A DNA stretch of 15,064 nucleotides from Puniceicoccales bacterium (GCA_031287845.1 JAITSI010000006.1:1-15064), one strand, 5' to 3'; counted from the first letter of the stretch, positions 6,571 through 14,038 are shown. The notes: generated from the sequence alone by a model not told the origin. Numbers and translations are program-made.

Positions 6571-8472
6571 CTAGATGTCCACGATGAGCCGCTCGCCCAG
6601 CTTGGACGGCAGGGGCCCGAAATTTTTTTTCCAGCCCGGCAGGGCCGCGATGACCTCGGCCAGCTGCGGGGTGAGGATCCAGGATTCCACGAGGAATTGG
6701 TCCCGGCGGCGGGACGGGCTGGGCACGACCGGTCCCCGCACCTCGGTCCGGCCAATGGCCTGGCATGCGACATTCAAAAATTGAACCCAGCGCTTGCCCA
6801 GGGACTGCAGTTCTCCGCCGTCGCTGGCGGACCACTCCTGGCGCAGGAGAGTGCGGAATGGGGGATAGTCCAGGTCGCGGCGGGATTCCAATTCCTTCCC
6901 ATGGAACTGGCTACGATTTTCCTTGCACAGGTAGCCCAGGATGGGATCCCGCGGGTGGCGCGTTTGGAGGAGCAGCCGTGACCGGTCCGGCATGCGATCC
7001 AGGATGGCACCGAGCCCCTGCAGGGCCCGCTCGCCGCCGCGAAAATTCCTATTCTGGAGCAGCAGGTCGGCGTCCACCAGGGCCACCAGGGCCAGGTGGG
7101 GGGAGTTCAATGCAACGGGGGCCAGCGACGGCCCCAGCAGCACGTCCCATTTTTTTTCGGCGAAGTCCCTTTCCAGGGCACAGAGCGCCGCGTCCGTCTT
7201 CGCATCCCTGTCCCAGCGGACGCAGCGGATTTTTGGAAATAGCTGGCGCAGTACCTCCTCCACCCGCTGGAGCCCGACGCTTTTCCGCTGCCATGGGCCA
7301 CCGCAGCTGGGGCAGGCCCGGCCGGCCGGGGAGGAATGGAGACAGCGGGGGCAGAGAAAATTTTCGCCGGCCAGGGGCAGCGGCGTCCCGCAGGCAGGGC
7401 AGAGGGAAAGAAAGGAGCAGCGGCCGCAGCGCAGATAGGTGGCATCGCGGCGCAGGTGGATGAGAATGGCCTGGGAGCCGGTGTCCAGGCAGTCGGCCAA
7501 TTGGCGCTCCAGGGTCTGGGAAAATAGCCAGCCCCGGGATAGGGCCGTCCCGAGGTTGACGGCGGTGGCGGCGGGCAGCGGGGTGGAATGGGCAATGCGG
7601 CGGTGATGGCACAGGTCCAGCCGCACCCGGCGCATGGACTCCAGGGAGGGAACGGTGGAGCACAGCAGGCAGGGAACGGCGTGGATCCGCGCCAGCTGGA
7701 GCGCTAGCTCCCGGCCGTGGAATGGGTGGGGCTCCCGGATGCGGTAGGCTGAGCTTTCCTCGGACTCCACGAGCACGAGCCCCAGCCGGGGAAATGGCAA
7801 AAATAGGGCGCTGGCGGTCCCAACCAGGAGGGAAATTTCTCCCATTGCCAGGCCTTCCCAGACGCTACGCCGCTGCCGCTGGGTCAGCTTTTCGTGCCAG
7901 AGCGTTCCCAATTGCAATTTTTCCTGGGCCAAGGCCAGCAGCTCCCGGGCCTGGCGGACCCCGGGGCAGAGCAGAAGAACCTGTCCCCGCTCCGCGGCGT
8001 CGCCGATGGCGGCCAGGGAAATCTCCAGCCGATCCCGGAATCTCCCCTCCAGCAGGGTGGTCGCCGCTTCCGGCGTATTTTTTTTAGAATGCAAAGAAAC
8101 TTTCCCGGGAGTTTTTTCCGGCTCCCGCAGGGACCTCGGGACCGCCATTCTCAGCAGCGTGTGGCGCGGGACGGCAAAGTTGGCCATTGTCCAGTCCAGC
8201 AGGGCCCGCTGCTCCGCATTTAGGACCGGCGCCCGGCGCAGGATTCGCAGCAGCGGCTTGAGCTTTCCCGCAAAGCGGGGGATGCCCCGGGACAGCACCA
8301 CCGCGGGGACTGGCTGCGAGCGCGTGCCCAGGGGAACCTCCACCAGGGACCCGACGGCCACCGCTGGCCACAGCTCCTCCGGGACGGCATAGTCTAGCGT
8401 CCGGCCGGGGGCGGTGAAGAGTGCCACCTCCAGCACCCGGGGCAACTCCGCCGTCGCCGCCGCCATGGTCAC
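6571..8472 (-). CDS. priA: Primosomal protein PriA-like (N'), predicted ATPase-inactive
   Basis: This 633-residue protein has PriA domain order: an N-terminal DNA-binding region, a helicase-like core, and a zinc-binding insert with all eight cysteines (349, 352, 358, 361, 374, 377, 387, 390). PriA normally reloads the replicative helicase at broken forks. Here the ATPase motifs are gone. The position of GxTGSGKTE (Walker A) reads LLEGRFRDRLE (141-151), Walker B DEEH is ESEE (236-239), and the QVAGRAGR motif reads LGAILDR (487-493). Flanking landmarks such as GTASALFLPF (218-227), VPSLES (274-279) and VDADLLLQNRNFRGGE are still recognisable. The actinobacterial PriA is known to have lost the same motifs. 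The GTG at 8472 overlaps the ffh stop codon (GTGA); an ATG at 8466, two bases after that stop, is an equally good start. Confidence 0.85.
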   Translation of the reverse strand: MTMAAATAELPRVLEVALFTAPGRTLDYAVPEELWPAVAVGSLVEVPLGTRSQPVPAVVLSRGIPRFAGKLKPLLRILRRAPVLNAEQRALLDWTMANFAVPRHTLLRMAVPRSLREPEKTPGKVSLHSKKNTPEAATTLLEGRFRDRLEISLAAIGDAAERGQVLLLCPGVRQARELLALAQEKLQLGTLWHEKLTQRQRRSVWEGLAMGEISLLVGTASALFLPFPRLGLVLVESEESSAYRIREPHPFHGRELALQLARIHAVPCLLCSTVPSLESMRRVRLDLCHHRRIAHSTPLPAATAVNLGTALSRGWLFSQTLERQLADCLDTGSQAILIHLRRDATYLRCGRCSFLSLCPACGTPLPLAGENFLCPRCLHSSPAGRACPSCGGPWQRKSVGLQRVEEVLRQLFPKIRCVRWDRDAKTDAALCALERDFAEKKWDVLLGPSLAPVALNSPHLALVALVDADLLLQNRNFRGGERALQGLGAILDRMPDRSRLLLQTRHPRDPILGYLCKENRSQFHGKELESRRDLDYPPFRTLLRQEWSASDGGELQSLGKRWVQFLNVACQAIGRTEVRGPVVPSPSRRRDQFLVESWILTPQLAEVIAALPGWKKNFGPLPSKLGERLIVDI

Positions 8473-9821
8473 TTGCCGCCGAAGAGCTTGGCCATCTGCT
8501 CCATCGCACCCTTGGTGCTCATCTGCTGCAACAGCTTCTTTCCCTGGGGCTTTTTCATGAGCTTTATCGACTTTTTCATCTGCTCGAACTGCTTCAGCAC
8601 GTGGTTCACGTCCGCCAGCGCCACGCCGGAGCCCTTGGCGATGCGCAGCTTGCGATTGCCCGCCACCAGGTGGGGCCGGCAGCGCTCCTCGGCGGTCATG
8701 GCCCGGATTATGGCCTTGGTCTGGTCCAGCAGGGACAGTTCCCGGGCGGAAATCCGCGTCGACGCCATGCCGGGCAGCATCTTCACCAGGTTAGCCATGG
8801 ACCCCATCCTATCGACCTGCTCCATCTGGGACAGGAAGTCGTTGAAATCGAACTCCGCCTTCTTGAATCGCTTGGACAGCCGGTCCGCCTCATTCCGGTC
8901 CACCCGTTCCTGGGCCCGCTCCACCAGGGACACCACGTCGCCCAGGCCGAGGATGCGCCGTGCCATCCGCTCCGCGTGGAAGACCTCCAGGTCATCGGCA
9001 TGCTCGCCGGTGCCGAAGAATTTTATGGGCACGCCGCTCGTGTGCTTCATGGACAGGGCAGCGCCGCCGCGGGCATCGCCGTCCATTTTCGTCAGCAGGA
9101 TGCCGGTCAGCCCCAGTGCCCCGTGGAATCCCTGGGCCACGGCCACCGCCTCCTGGCCGAGGGCCCCATCGGCAACCAGAAGAATCTCCTGGGCCACCAC
9201 CGTCCGCTGCAGCTCCACCAGTTCTTCCACCAGCGGTCCATCCAGCTGGAGTCGCCCGGCCGTGTCGAAGAGGATGGCGTTGGCGCCACTTTTCTCGGCG
9301 GCCCTCATGGCGGCCCGGGCCACGTCCACCGGCGTGCGGCAGGAGCGGTCGGAAAAGCATGCGATGGATTCCGCCGCCGCGAGCTGTTCCAGCTGTTCCA
9401 CCGCCGCCGGCCGCTGCAGGTCGCAGGCCACGGCCAGGGGAACATAGCCATTCCGGGCCAGCAATTTCGCCAGCTTCACCGTAGATGTCGTCTTGCCGGA
9501 GCCCTGCAGCCCAACCAGCAGGATGTGCAGGGGCCGTTCCTCGCAGAATTCCGTCCCCTCGCCGAAAAGCTCCACCAGGGAGTCGTGGATAATTTTCACC
9601 AGCAGCTGGCCGGGGGCGATGGACCGTGCCACCTTTTCGCCCAGTGCCCTCCTTGCCACCGTTTCCAGGAAGGACTTGACCACGGTGAAGGAAACATCCG
9701 CGTCCAGCAGGGCATCGCGCACCTCGGCCAGGGCGCCGGTGATATTTTTTTCCGTGATGCTGCCGAGGCCCCGCAGGGTGCGCACGGCGTCCTGTAATTT
9801 TTCCGTAATTCGTTCGAACAT
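8469..9821 (-). CDS. ffh: Signal recognition particle protein Ffh
   Basis: A 450-residue SRP GTPase that binds 4.5S RNA and signal sequences and delivers nascent membrane proteins to FtsY. Domain order is complete: N domain (1-95), G domain with GLQGSGKTT (104-112), DTAGR (186-190), LTKMDGDARGG (243-253), and the M domain with RIAKGSG (393-399) and a lysine/methionine-rich helix QFEQMKKSIKLMKK. The DTYRPA element of most Ffh proteins reads DLQRPA here. The ATG at 9821 is preferred because GGAG lies five bases upstream and MFERITEKLQ matches the family N-terminus; an in-frame TTG at 9836 lacks support. The C-terminal tail after the M domain is short. It overlaps priA and probably shares its transcript. 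Confidence 0.95.
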   Translation of the reverse strand: MFERITEKLQDAVRTLRGLGSITEKNITGALAEVRDALLDADVSFTVVKSFLETVARRALGEKVARSIAPGQLLVKIIHDSLVELFGEGTEFCEERPLHILLVGLQGSGKTTSTVKLAKLLARNGYVPLAVACDLQRPAAVEQLEQLAAAESIACFSDRSCRTPVDVARAAMRAAEKSGANAILFDTAGRLQLDGPLVEELVELQRTVVAQEILLVADGALGQEAVAVAQGFHGALGLTGILLTKMDGDARGGAALSMKHTSGVPIKFFGTGEHADDLEVFHAERMARRILGLGDVVSLVERAQERVDRNEADRLSKRFKKAEFDFNDFLSQMEQVDRMGSMANLVKMLPGMASTRISARELSLLDQTKAIIRAMTAEERCRPHLVAGNRKLRIAKGSGVALADVNHVLKQFEQMKKSIKLMKKPQGKKLLQQMSTKGAMEQMAKLFGGK

Positions 9822-9899
9822 ACGGCTCCGATCCAAGGCGAGGGGTCAGGCGATGGCAACCCTTTTCCCGGCCTGCCGGCCGCGGCTAGCACTTTTCCC

Positions 9900-9929
9900 T
9901 TGGCCAGGTGGCTTTTTCTGATCTAGTCT
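9900..9929 (+). promoter_or_regulatory. Predicted promoter of the first OTU-like gene
   Basis: TTGGCC (9900-9905), an 18-base spacer and TAGTCT (9924-9929) lie nine bases before the GTG start. The element CTAGCA followed by a T/C tract lies immediately upstream and is repeated at the second paralogue. The TAG of the -10 is the in-frame stop that closes the reading frame upstream, so no earlier start is possible. Confidence 0.5.
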
Positions 9930-9938
9930 TCCCGACCC

Positions 9939-11468
9939 GTGCAACCGGTCAAATGTGAGCAATGTCTGCGATTTACGCACGGGCCCACGGGAATAGAAGC
10001 GACCCTGGCGACGGTGCCAGTTCCCACCGGCGTGGCCACGGCTGCGGAACCGTTGGTCCATTTACGCCGGCTGGGCTCTCTTCTACTTGGGGCGGTGCAC
10101 GTCGCCCTGTGGCTTCCCGCCGTGCTCCTCTGGCTCATCTCCTGGGGTAGTGCGAAGCGCTTCTTTTTTGACATTCTGTCCTTTAGAAAGCCGCGGGCCA
10201 TCTGGACTTCGACGCAGGTGCTTGCCATTGGCGGCAACGGCTGCGCCTGGCCACCGACCCTGCGCATCCGGGAATGTGGTGGTAACGGAGACTGCGCATT
10301 CTACTCCATGGCCCATGCGCTATGGGGTAATAGCGGTCGGCAAATGGAAGTGCGCGGGCAATTGCTGTCCATCGGGCTTGGCTATCTGAATTGTCAAAAT
10401 GCGCCGGATGAGTCACTTAAAAGGGCTGGGGAAATTCTTCAGACCCTGGACAGTGCAATGGATCAGCTGGGGAGGGGAAGGAAACTCGGCAAAGAATTTC
10501 GATCCATTCTGTCGGAATGGGTGTTGCAGGCACTCCGGGACTACCATAGCGCCTATGGCGCCTACGACGCGGCATGGAAGACCGTGAATAGGGAAAGGGC
10601 GCATGTGGACGCATTGCAGAAAAAGATGAACAATCCTTCTACTCAGAAACAGGAACAGGAATTGGAGTCCGCAATGGGGAAATTGACGCAGGCCCAGAAA
10701 TGGGAAGAGCAAAAAAGGATCGCCAGCGACGATGCAAGGAAAGCTCTGATCAAGAGTATCATGGGAAAAATTCGCACCTTGCAAGGAATGGAAAATTTTG
10801 CCCTGACCAATGCGGATATCATCGAAGCCTGGGCAAATGATGGAAAACTCTTTGGCGATACTGGGCTTAACCTATTGTACCATCTCATCTTTTGCACTTC
10901 CAGGCGCGGCGGCTGGGGTAGCAGGGTCGACTTTATTCTGCTGAGCACGCACTATTCGGGTCCCATATTGACCGTCTTTATGGACTCGAAAGTCCTAAAG
11001 TCCGCGTGGCTTTGGAAAGGTAGCTTCATTCCGATTTTCGAGTTTCCGCGGCCCTTCTTTACCCACAGCTATCACCGTGATGGAGACTTCTTCTGCCGGG
11101 TCAATGTGAGGTGGAGCGATGGAAACTTGAATTGGGCACGGGAAAAATGGGCCGAGCTCATCGAGGGTGGCCAGGTGAGCGAGCCCTTTCCGCAGGTTCC
11201 AAACCTGGACGAGCTGATCCTCTCACTGCCCGAGGAGGCGCGGCCACCGGCCCGAGTGCCGGCGAATGTGAATGCGGAGGAGAATGGGAAGGTCGTCGAA
11301 TGGATGAAAAAGAATCGGGATATCTGGTCGGCCGCCATTCTCGCGATCCCGAGCTACCGGAAATTTTACGAAGAGCTGAGCATGGTTTACGCTCTCATAG
11401 CCAAGCACACAAATGCCATCGCTGTCTACAATGGCGGCAACCACTGGCAGGCGCTGGAATTTCCGTGA
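9939..11468 (+). CDS. Membrane-anchored OTU-like cysteine protease, paralogue 1
   Basis: A 509-residue protein. It has a short N-terminal cytosolic or lumenal segment with a CxxC (Cys6, Cys9), one transmembrane helix (about 46-69), then a juxtamembrane FRKPRAIW (82-89). Residues 116-126 (NGDCAFYSMAH) match the OTU family nucleophile region, giving Cys119. The C-terminus carries NHWQALEF, the OTU-type catalytic histidine, His502. OTU proteins cleave ubiquitin or ubiquitin-like chains in eukaryotes and in some intracellular bacteria and viruses. The Cys-His distance of 383 residues is far above a compact OTU domain (about 150), so a large insertion rich in charged helix (about 200-275, likely coiled coil) separates the motifs. 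The Asp three before Cys in the DGNC consensus is Asn here. GTG start, no ribosome binding site. Function is inferred; no relative can be named. Confidence 0.68.
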   Translation: MQPVKCEQCLRFTHGPTGIEATLATVPVPTGVATAAEPLVHLRRLGSLLLGAVHVALWLPAVLLWLISWGSAKRFFFDILSFRKPRAIWTSTQVLAIGGNGCAWPPTLRIRECGGNGDCAFYSMAHALWGNSGRQMEVRGQLLSIGLGYLNCQNAPDESLKRAGEILQTLDSAMDQLGRGRKLGKEFRSILSEWVLQALRDYHSAYGAYDAAWKTVNRERAHVDALQKKMNNPSTQKQEQELESAMGKLTQAQKWEEQKRIASDDARKALIKSIMGKIRTLQGMENFALTNADIIEAWANDGKLFGDTGLNLLYHLIFCTSRRGGWGSRVDFILLSTHYSGPILTVFMDSKVLKSAWLWKGSFIPIFEFPRPFFTHSYHRDGDFFCRVNVRWSDGNLNWAREKWAELIEGGQVSEPFPQVPNLDELILSLPEEARPPARVPANVNAEENGKVVEWMKKNRDIWSAAILAIPSYRKFYEELSMVYALIAKHTNAIAVYNGGNHWQALEFP

Positions 11469-11470
11469 AA

Positions 11471-11770
11471 AACCGGCCCGCTCCGCCGGTTGACGGTGGG
11501 GCTGCGCCTCCTCTGGAACCCCCCTCCGCGGAATGTCGCTGTACCGACGCCTGAGGGAAGCGGAGCATGGCGGAGCTGGGGGCAGCGCCCCCAAATGGGC
11601 CCGGCCGGCCGTCGAGGCCTCCATCAGGGTTGGCCCGCGGCACCGCCCGCTCCGCCGGGCAGCGCCCGTGAGCGCCCCTTCCCTCAAGAAGTCAAGTTCT
11701 TGCACAACAGGTTCATATCGATTAGCTTTCCAGGTGGAGGTGGAATGAGGTTTTGCGGGTCCTGCCTAGC
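11471..11770. repeat. Intergenic hairpin-rich repeat, copy B
   Basis: This begins three bases after the stop codon of paralogue 1 and fills nearly all of the 347-base gap to paralogue 2. It opens with a hairpin, AACCGGC (11471-11477) with GCCGGTT (11485-11491), then GGTGGGGCTGCGCC. A middle block has a 7-bp stem TGGGGGC/GCCCCCA around AGC, then AAATGGGCCCGGCCGGCC. The distal block contains CAAGAAGTCAAGTTCTTG (11685-11702), a 6-bp stem with a 6-base loop. The same order of blocks occurs in copy C at the window end. It ends at the CTAG next to the promoter of paralogue 2. Confidence 0.75.
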
Positions 11771-11825
11771 ATTTTTTTTCTTGGCAAGGGGCTTTGCCTA
11801 CTTTAGCAATTCCCAGTGTCCGTAA
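11745..11825 (+). CDS. Possible 26-residue leader peptide
   Basis: ATG at 11745 follows GGAGG (11736-11740) by four bases. The frame runs MRFCGSCLAFFFLARGFAYF and ends at TAA 11823-11825, overlapping the start of paralogue 2 by 10 bases. The product is hydrophobic and cysteine-containing. The same place in copy C reads GTG and stops after eight codons, and the predicted promoter lies inside this frame. Chance is therefore the likelier explanation. Confidence 0.18.
   Translation: MRFCGSCLAFFFLARGFAYFSNSQCP
11781..11809 (+). promoter_or_regulatory. Predicted promoter of the second OTU-like gene
   Basis: TTGGCA (11781-11786), a 17-base spacer and TAGCAA (11804-11809) sit six bases before the GTG, giving a leaderless transcript. 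The upstream CTAGCA plus T8 tract aligns with the same element at paralogue 1. The TAG of the -10 again is the in-frame upstream stop. No Shine-Dalgarno sequence is present. Confidence 0.55.
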
Positions 11826-13363
11826 ATTCCAAAAGCGGGGTCGAAAAAACGGAACAGCAGCCGGTGGTTACGCCCATGGAGCCGAGCCCGGCTTCGGCAA
11901 CGAAGCCAATCCTTTCCTGCGTGGCCACGGAATCATCGGTGGTTTTGTGGCAACTGGGAGCCATCCTGCTCGGGACGATGCATGTTGTGCTCTGGCTTCC
12001 CGTCGCGCTTCTCTGGCTCGCCTCCTGGGGCAATGTGAGACTTTTTTTCTTTAACATTCTAACCTTTAGAAAACCGCGGGCCATCTGGGTATCCGCACAG
12101 ATTTTTGACCTTAAAGGCGCCAACGCCAATGGGTTTCCCCCCATGCGACTCCGGGAATGCGGAGGCGGAGGTGACTGTGCATTCTATTCCATGGCCCATC
12201 TTTTATGGAAAAACAACGATCACATGAAGATACGCCGGGAATTATTCACGACCGGACTCACCTATCTGGAATGTAAAAATGTGCCGGAAAAATCTATCAA
12301 CTGCGCAGCAAATCTTCTCCTGGCCGCGAAAAAGGCATTGGACTTGATAAAAAGTGGATGTGGCTTTGACAAACAAAAATCAATTCTATCGAGCAAAATG
12401 CGGTCGGCCTTCAACAACTATCGCCGTGCCCTTGCGGCTTCCAAGGACGCACAGAAAGCCAGGGCCCCGCTAGCCAATGTACAGAAAGAAGGGCAAAATC
12501 AGACATCTTCCCAGGAGCGGAAAGCGGAAGTGCGTGGCTCGACGGACGGGCCACGGCCTGGCGAAATCCCCACCGCGGAAGAACCAATTTCTGCAGACGC
12601 TGCATTGAACATGATTTGGGACTGTGTTATCGAAGAAATTCGTACCTTTGCCGGAATGGAAAATTTTGCCATATTAGTTCTCCAGGATTTCTACTATATG
12701 ATAGATGCTTCCGTCACCGGGAAGATAGAACTTGACGTACTGTATCACCTCATTTTCCACACGCGTAGACTACACGGCTGCGGGACCTTGTTTGACTTTC
12801 TTCTGCTAAGTAAATACTGCAATGGATTGGTATGCGTATTCCACAATAACGGATGTACTGTGTCAGAGAACTGGTTTTGGAATGGTCAACCTATCATGAG
12901 TTACGAGCCCCTGCGGCTTAGTTTTTGCACTGACTCCCAGGCGGATGCATCCGGATGCTACCCGCTTCATGTGAAATGGAGCTCGATCGAGGATGAGCTG
13001 CATTTGCTGGAGGAAATATGGAATGGGCTCAAAGAGAAAGGCAAGGTGGCGGGTTCATTTCCTCAAATTCCGGATCTGGCTAAGCTGATCCTAGCGCTGG
13101 ACAGTAAAGTGCGGCCGCCGACCCACGCACCGGCGGAAATGAAAGATGAGAGATCAACCGACGTGTGGACGGAGGAACATCGGAAAACCTGGGAAAATGC
13201 AATCTTCCAGAGCAATGCCTACCGGGAATTTGACAAAAGGCTGCGGGAGATTTGCAATGACCTATTCCAGCATCTGCAGCCCATCTGCTTCTGCAATGAA
13301 AATTTTCATTGGCGGGCATTGGAACCTATTACTCCGATGGAAAAACTCAAAATCCCAGGTTGA
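11816..13363 (+). CDS. Membrane-anchored OTU-like cysteine protease, paralogue 2
   Basis: A 515-residue tandem paralogue of the previous gene. Conserved blocks in the same order are a transmembrane helix (48-71), FRKPRAIW (84-91), GDCAFYSMAH (119-128) with nucleophile Cys121, a GMENFA block (about 279), a YHLIFHTRRL...GTLFDFLLLS segment near 310, and the C-terminal FHWRALEP with His498. The residue three before Cys is Gly, not Asp, so the classical DGNC motif is not kept. The middle region (about 210-265) is poorly conserved, polar and probably disordered, unlike the helical charged stretch of paralogue 1. Codon choice is visibly more AT-rich than in neighbouring housekeeping genes, suggesting acquisition or relaxed constraint. 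The TM-proximal and catalytic segments are the best preserved, so selection seems to act on anchoring and chemistry. Confidence 0.68.
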   Translation: MSVNSKSGVEKTEQQPVVTPMEPSPASATKPILSCVATESSVVLWQLGAILLGTMHVVLWLPVALLWLASWGNVRLFFFNILTFRKPRAIWVSAQIFDLKGANANGFPPMRLRECGGGGDCAFYSMAHLLWKNNDHMKIRRELFTTGLTYLECKNVPEKSINCAANLLLAAKKALDLIKSGCGFDKQKSILSSKMRSAFNNYRRALAASKDAQKARAPLANVQKEGQNQTSSQERKAEVRGSTDGPRPGEIPTAEEPISADAALNMIWDCVIEEIRTFAGMENFAILVLQDFYYMIDASVTGKIELDVLYHLIFHTRRLHGCGTLFDFLLLSKYCNGLVCVFHNNGCTVSENWFWNGQPIMSYEPLRLSFCTDSQADASGCYPLHVKWSSIEDELHLLEEIWNGLKEKGKVAGSFPQIPDLAKLILALDSKVRPPTHAPAEMKDERSTDVWTEEHRKTWENAIFQSNAYREFDKRLREICNDLFQHLQPICFCNENFHWRALEPITPMEKLKIPG

Positions 13364-13670
13364 GGGCCACAACCCCGACCGCTACCACTGCCTTGGCCGT
13401 TGACCAGAGGCGGAACCGCGAAAAATCTTCGCCGACTTTTTCTTTCAGCCGTCGATAAATTCCAAAACCGAGAGTTTTTCCATCGGAGTAACCTATTTGA
13501 AAAAATTTGCCGGGACCACCGATCCCACGGAATGCGGGCGTCGCAGGGAATCTCCCTCCCCGCGCAACGCGGCGGAGCCCTTCCCTGCCATTTTCCGCTT
13601 CTCCCCGGCGCCCGCCGGGACACTCCATCCCAGACGGGAACCTGCCGCGGACGGCCGCTGCCCGGCGCAT
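13347..13670 (-). CDS. Doubtful small protein, 107 residues
   Basis: An open frame downstream of the 110-residue gene, starting 17 bases past its stop and ending 17 bases inside the 3' end of paralogue 2 on the other strand. The N-terminal half is arginine/glycine-rich, typical of non-coding GC-rich sequence. The C-terminal half (about 53-107) looks protein-like, with AAA and TTT codons as in real genes here, and ends in a hydrophobic tail AKAVVAVGVVALNLGF. No ribosome binding site is seen. It could be a decayed gene or chance. Confidence 0.22.
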   Translation of the reverse strand: MRRAAAVRGRFPSGMECPGGRRGEAENGREGLRRVARGGRFPATPAFRGIGGPGKFFQIGYSDGKTLGFGIYRRLKEKVGEDFSRFRLWSTAKAVVAVGVVALNLGF

Positions 13671-13686
13671 GTCCGCCGGGACCGGG
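13364..13686. other. Convergent gap of 323 bases
   Basis: This gap lies between paralogue 2 and the small minus-strand gene. It holds the doubtful frame above, a 6-bp GC hairpin at 13604-13619 (CCCGGC/GCCGGG), and a weak 5-bp stem GGTTG/CAACC at 13358-13374 overlapping the paralogue 2 stop. No copy of the intergenic repeat and no recognisable mobile element is present. Confidence 0.6.
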
Positions 13687-14019
13687 CTATTTCCCCTTTT
13701 TTCCCTTTTCCTCTTCCTTCTGCTTCTGGATCTCGCCGATGAGGTACAGGGCCAGATCCTCCGTCACGATCACATAGGTCTTTATCTCGGAATCTTTTCC
13801 GTTGAATGGCTCAATTTTATCCAGGATCTGATCCCGGATCGCCGCCGGATCGCCGCCGACCTCGTACTTGACGAAAACATGGGCCGGCGTCGGGACAAGC
13901 TCACCGTCCAACTCCAGCTCCTGGCAAAATCCCATCTCCAGCAGAGCCTTCACGGCAGCCACATCCCACCCCCCGCCAAGGCGGAACACCGAAACCAACC
14001 ACTTTTTTCCCTTCGCCAT
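13687..14019 (-). CDS. Conserved-looking small protein of unknown function, 110 residues
   Basis: I do not recognise a family. The start is the ATG at 14019, chosen over the longer open frame because GGAGG (14029-14025) lies five bases upstream and a promoter-like pair lies just beyond. The product is soluble: a basic N-terminus MAKGKKW, a probable alpha/beta core with the glycine run RLGGGWD (13-19) and strands such as AHVFVKYEV (46-54) and TYVIVTED (81-88), and a lysine/glutamate-rich tail QKQKEEEKGKKGK. No signal peptide or membrane helix. It lies 76 bases downstream of sufU on the same strand but seems to have its own promoter. Confidence 0.75.
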   Translation of the reverse strand: MAKGKKWLVSVFRLGGGWDVAAVKALLEMGFCQELELDGELVPTPAHVFVKYEVGGDPAAIRDQILDKIEPFNGKDSEIKTYVIVTEDLALYLIGEIQKQKEEEKGKKGK

Positions 14020-14038
14020 CGCAGCCTCCAATGGGGAC

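Noticed and set aside
8421..9797. 458-residue open frame antisense to ffh
   Set aside because: It mirrors a strongly conserved gene in a GC-rich genome, is rich in His/Gln/Gly with no recognisable motif, and has no ribosome binding site.
9831..9859. TTGCCA-17-TTGGAT upstream of ffh on the minus strand as promoter
   Set aside because: The -10 would overlap the region just ahead of the GGAG ribosome binding site and put the transcript start inside the start region, inconsistent with using that site.
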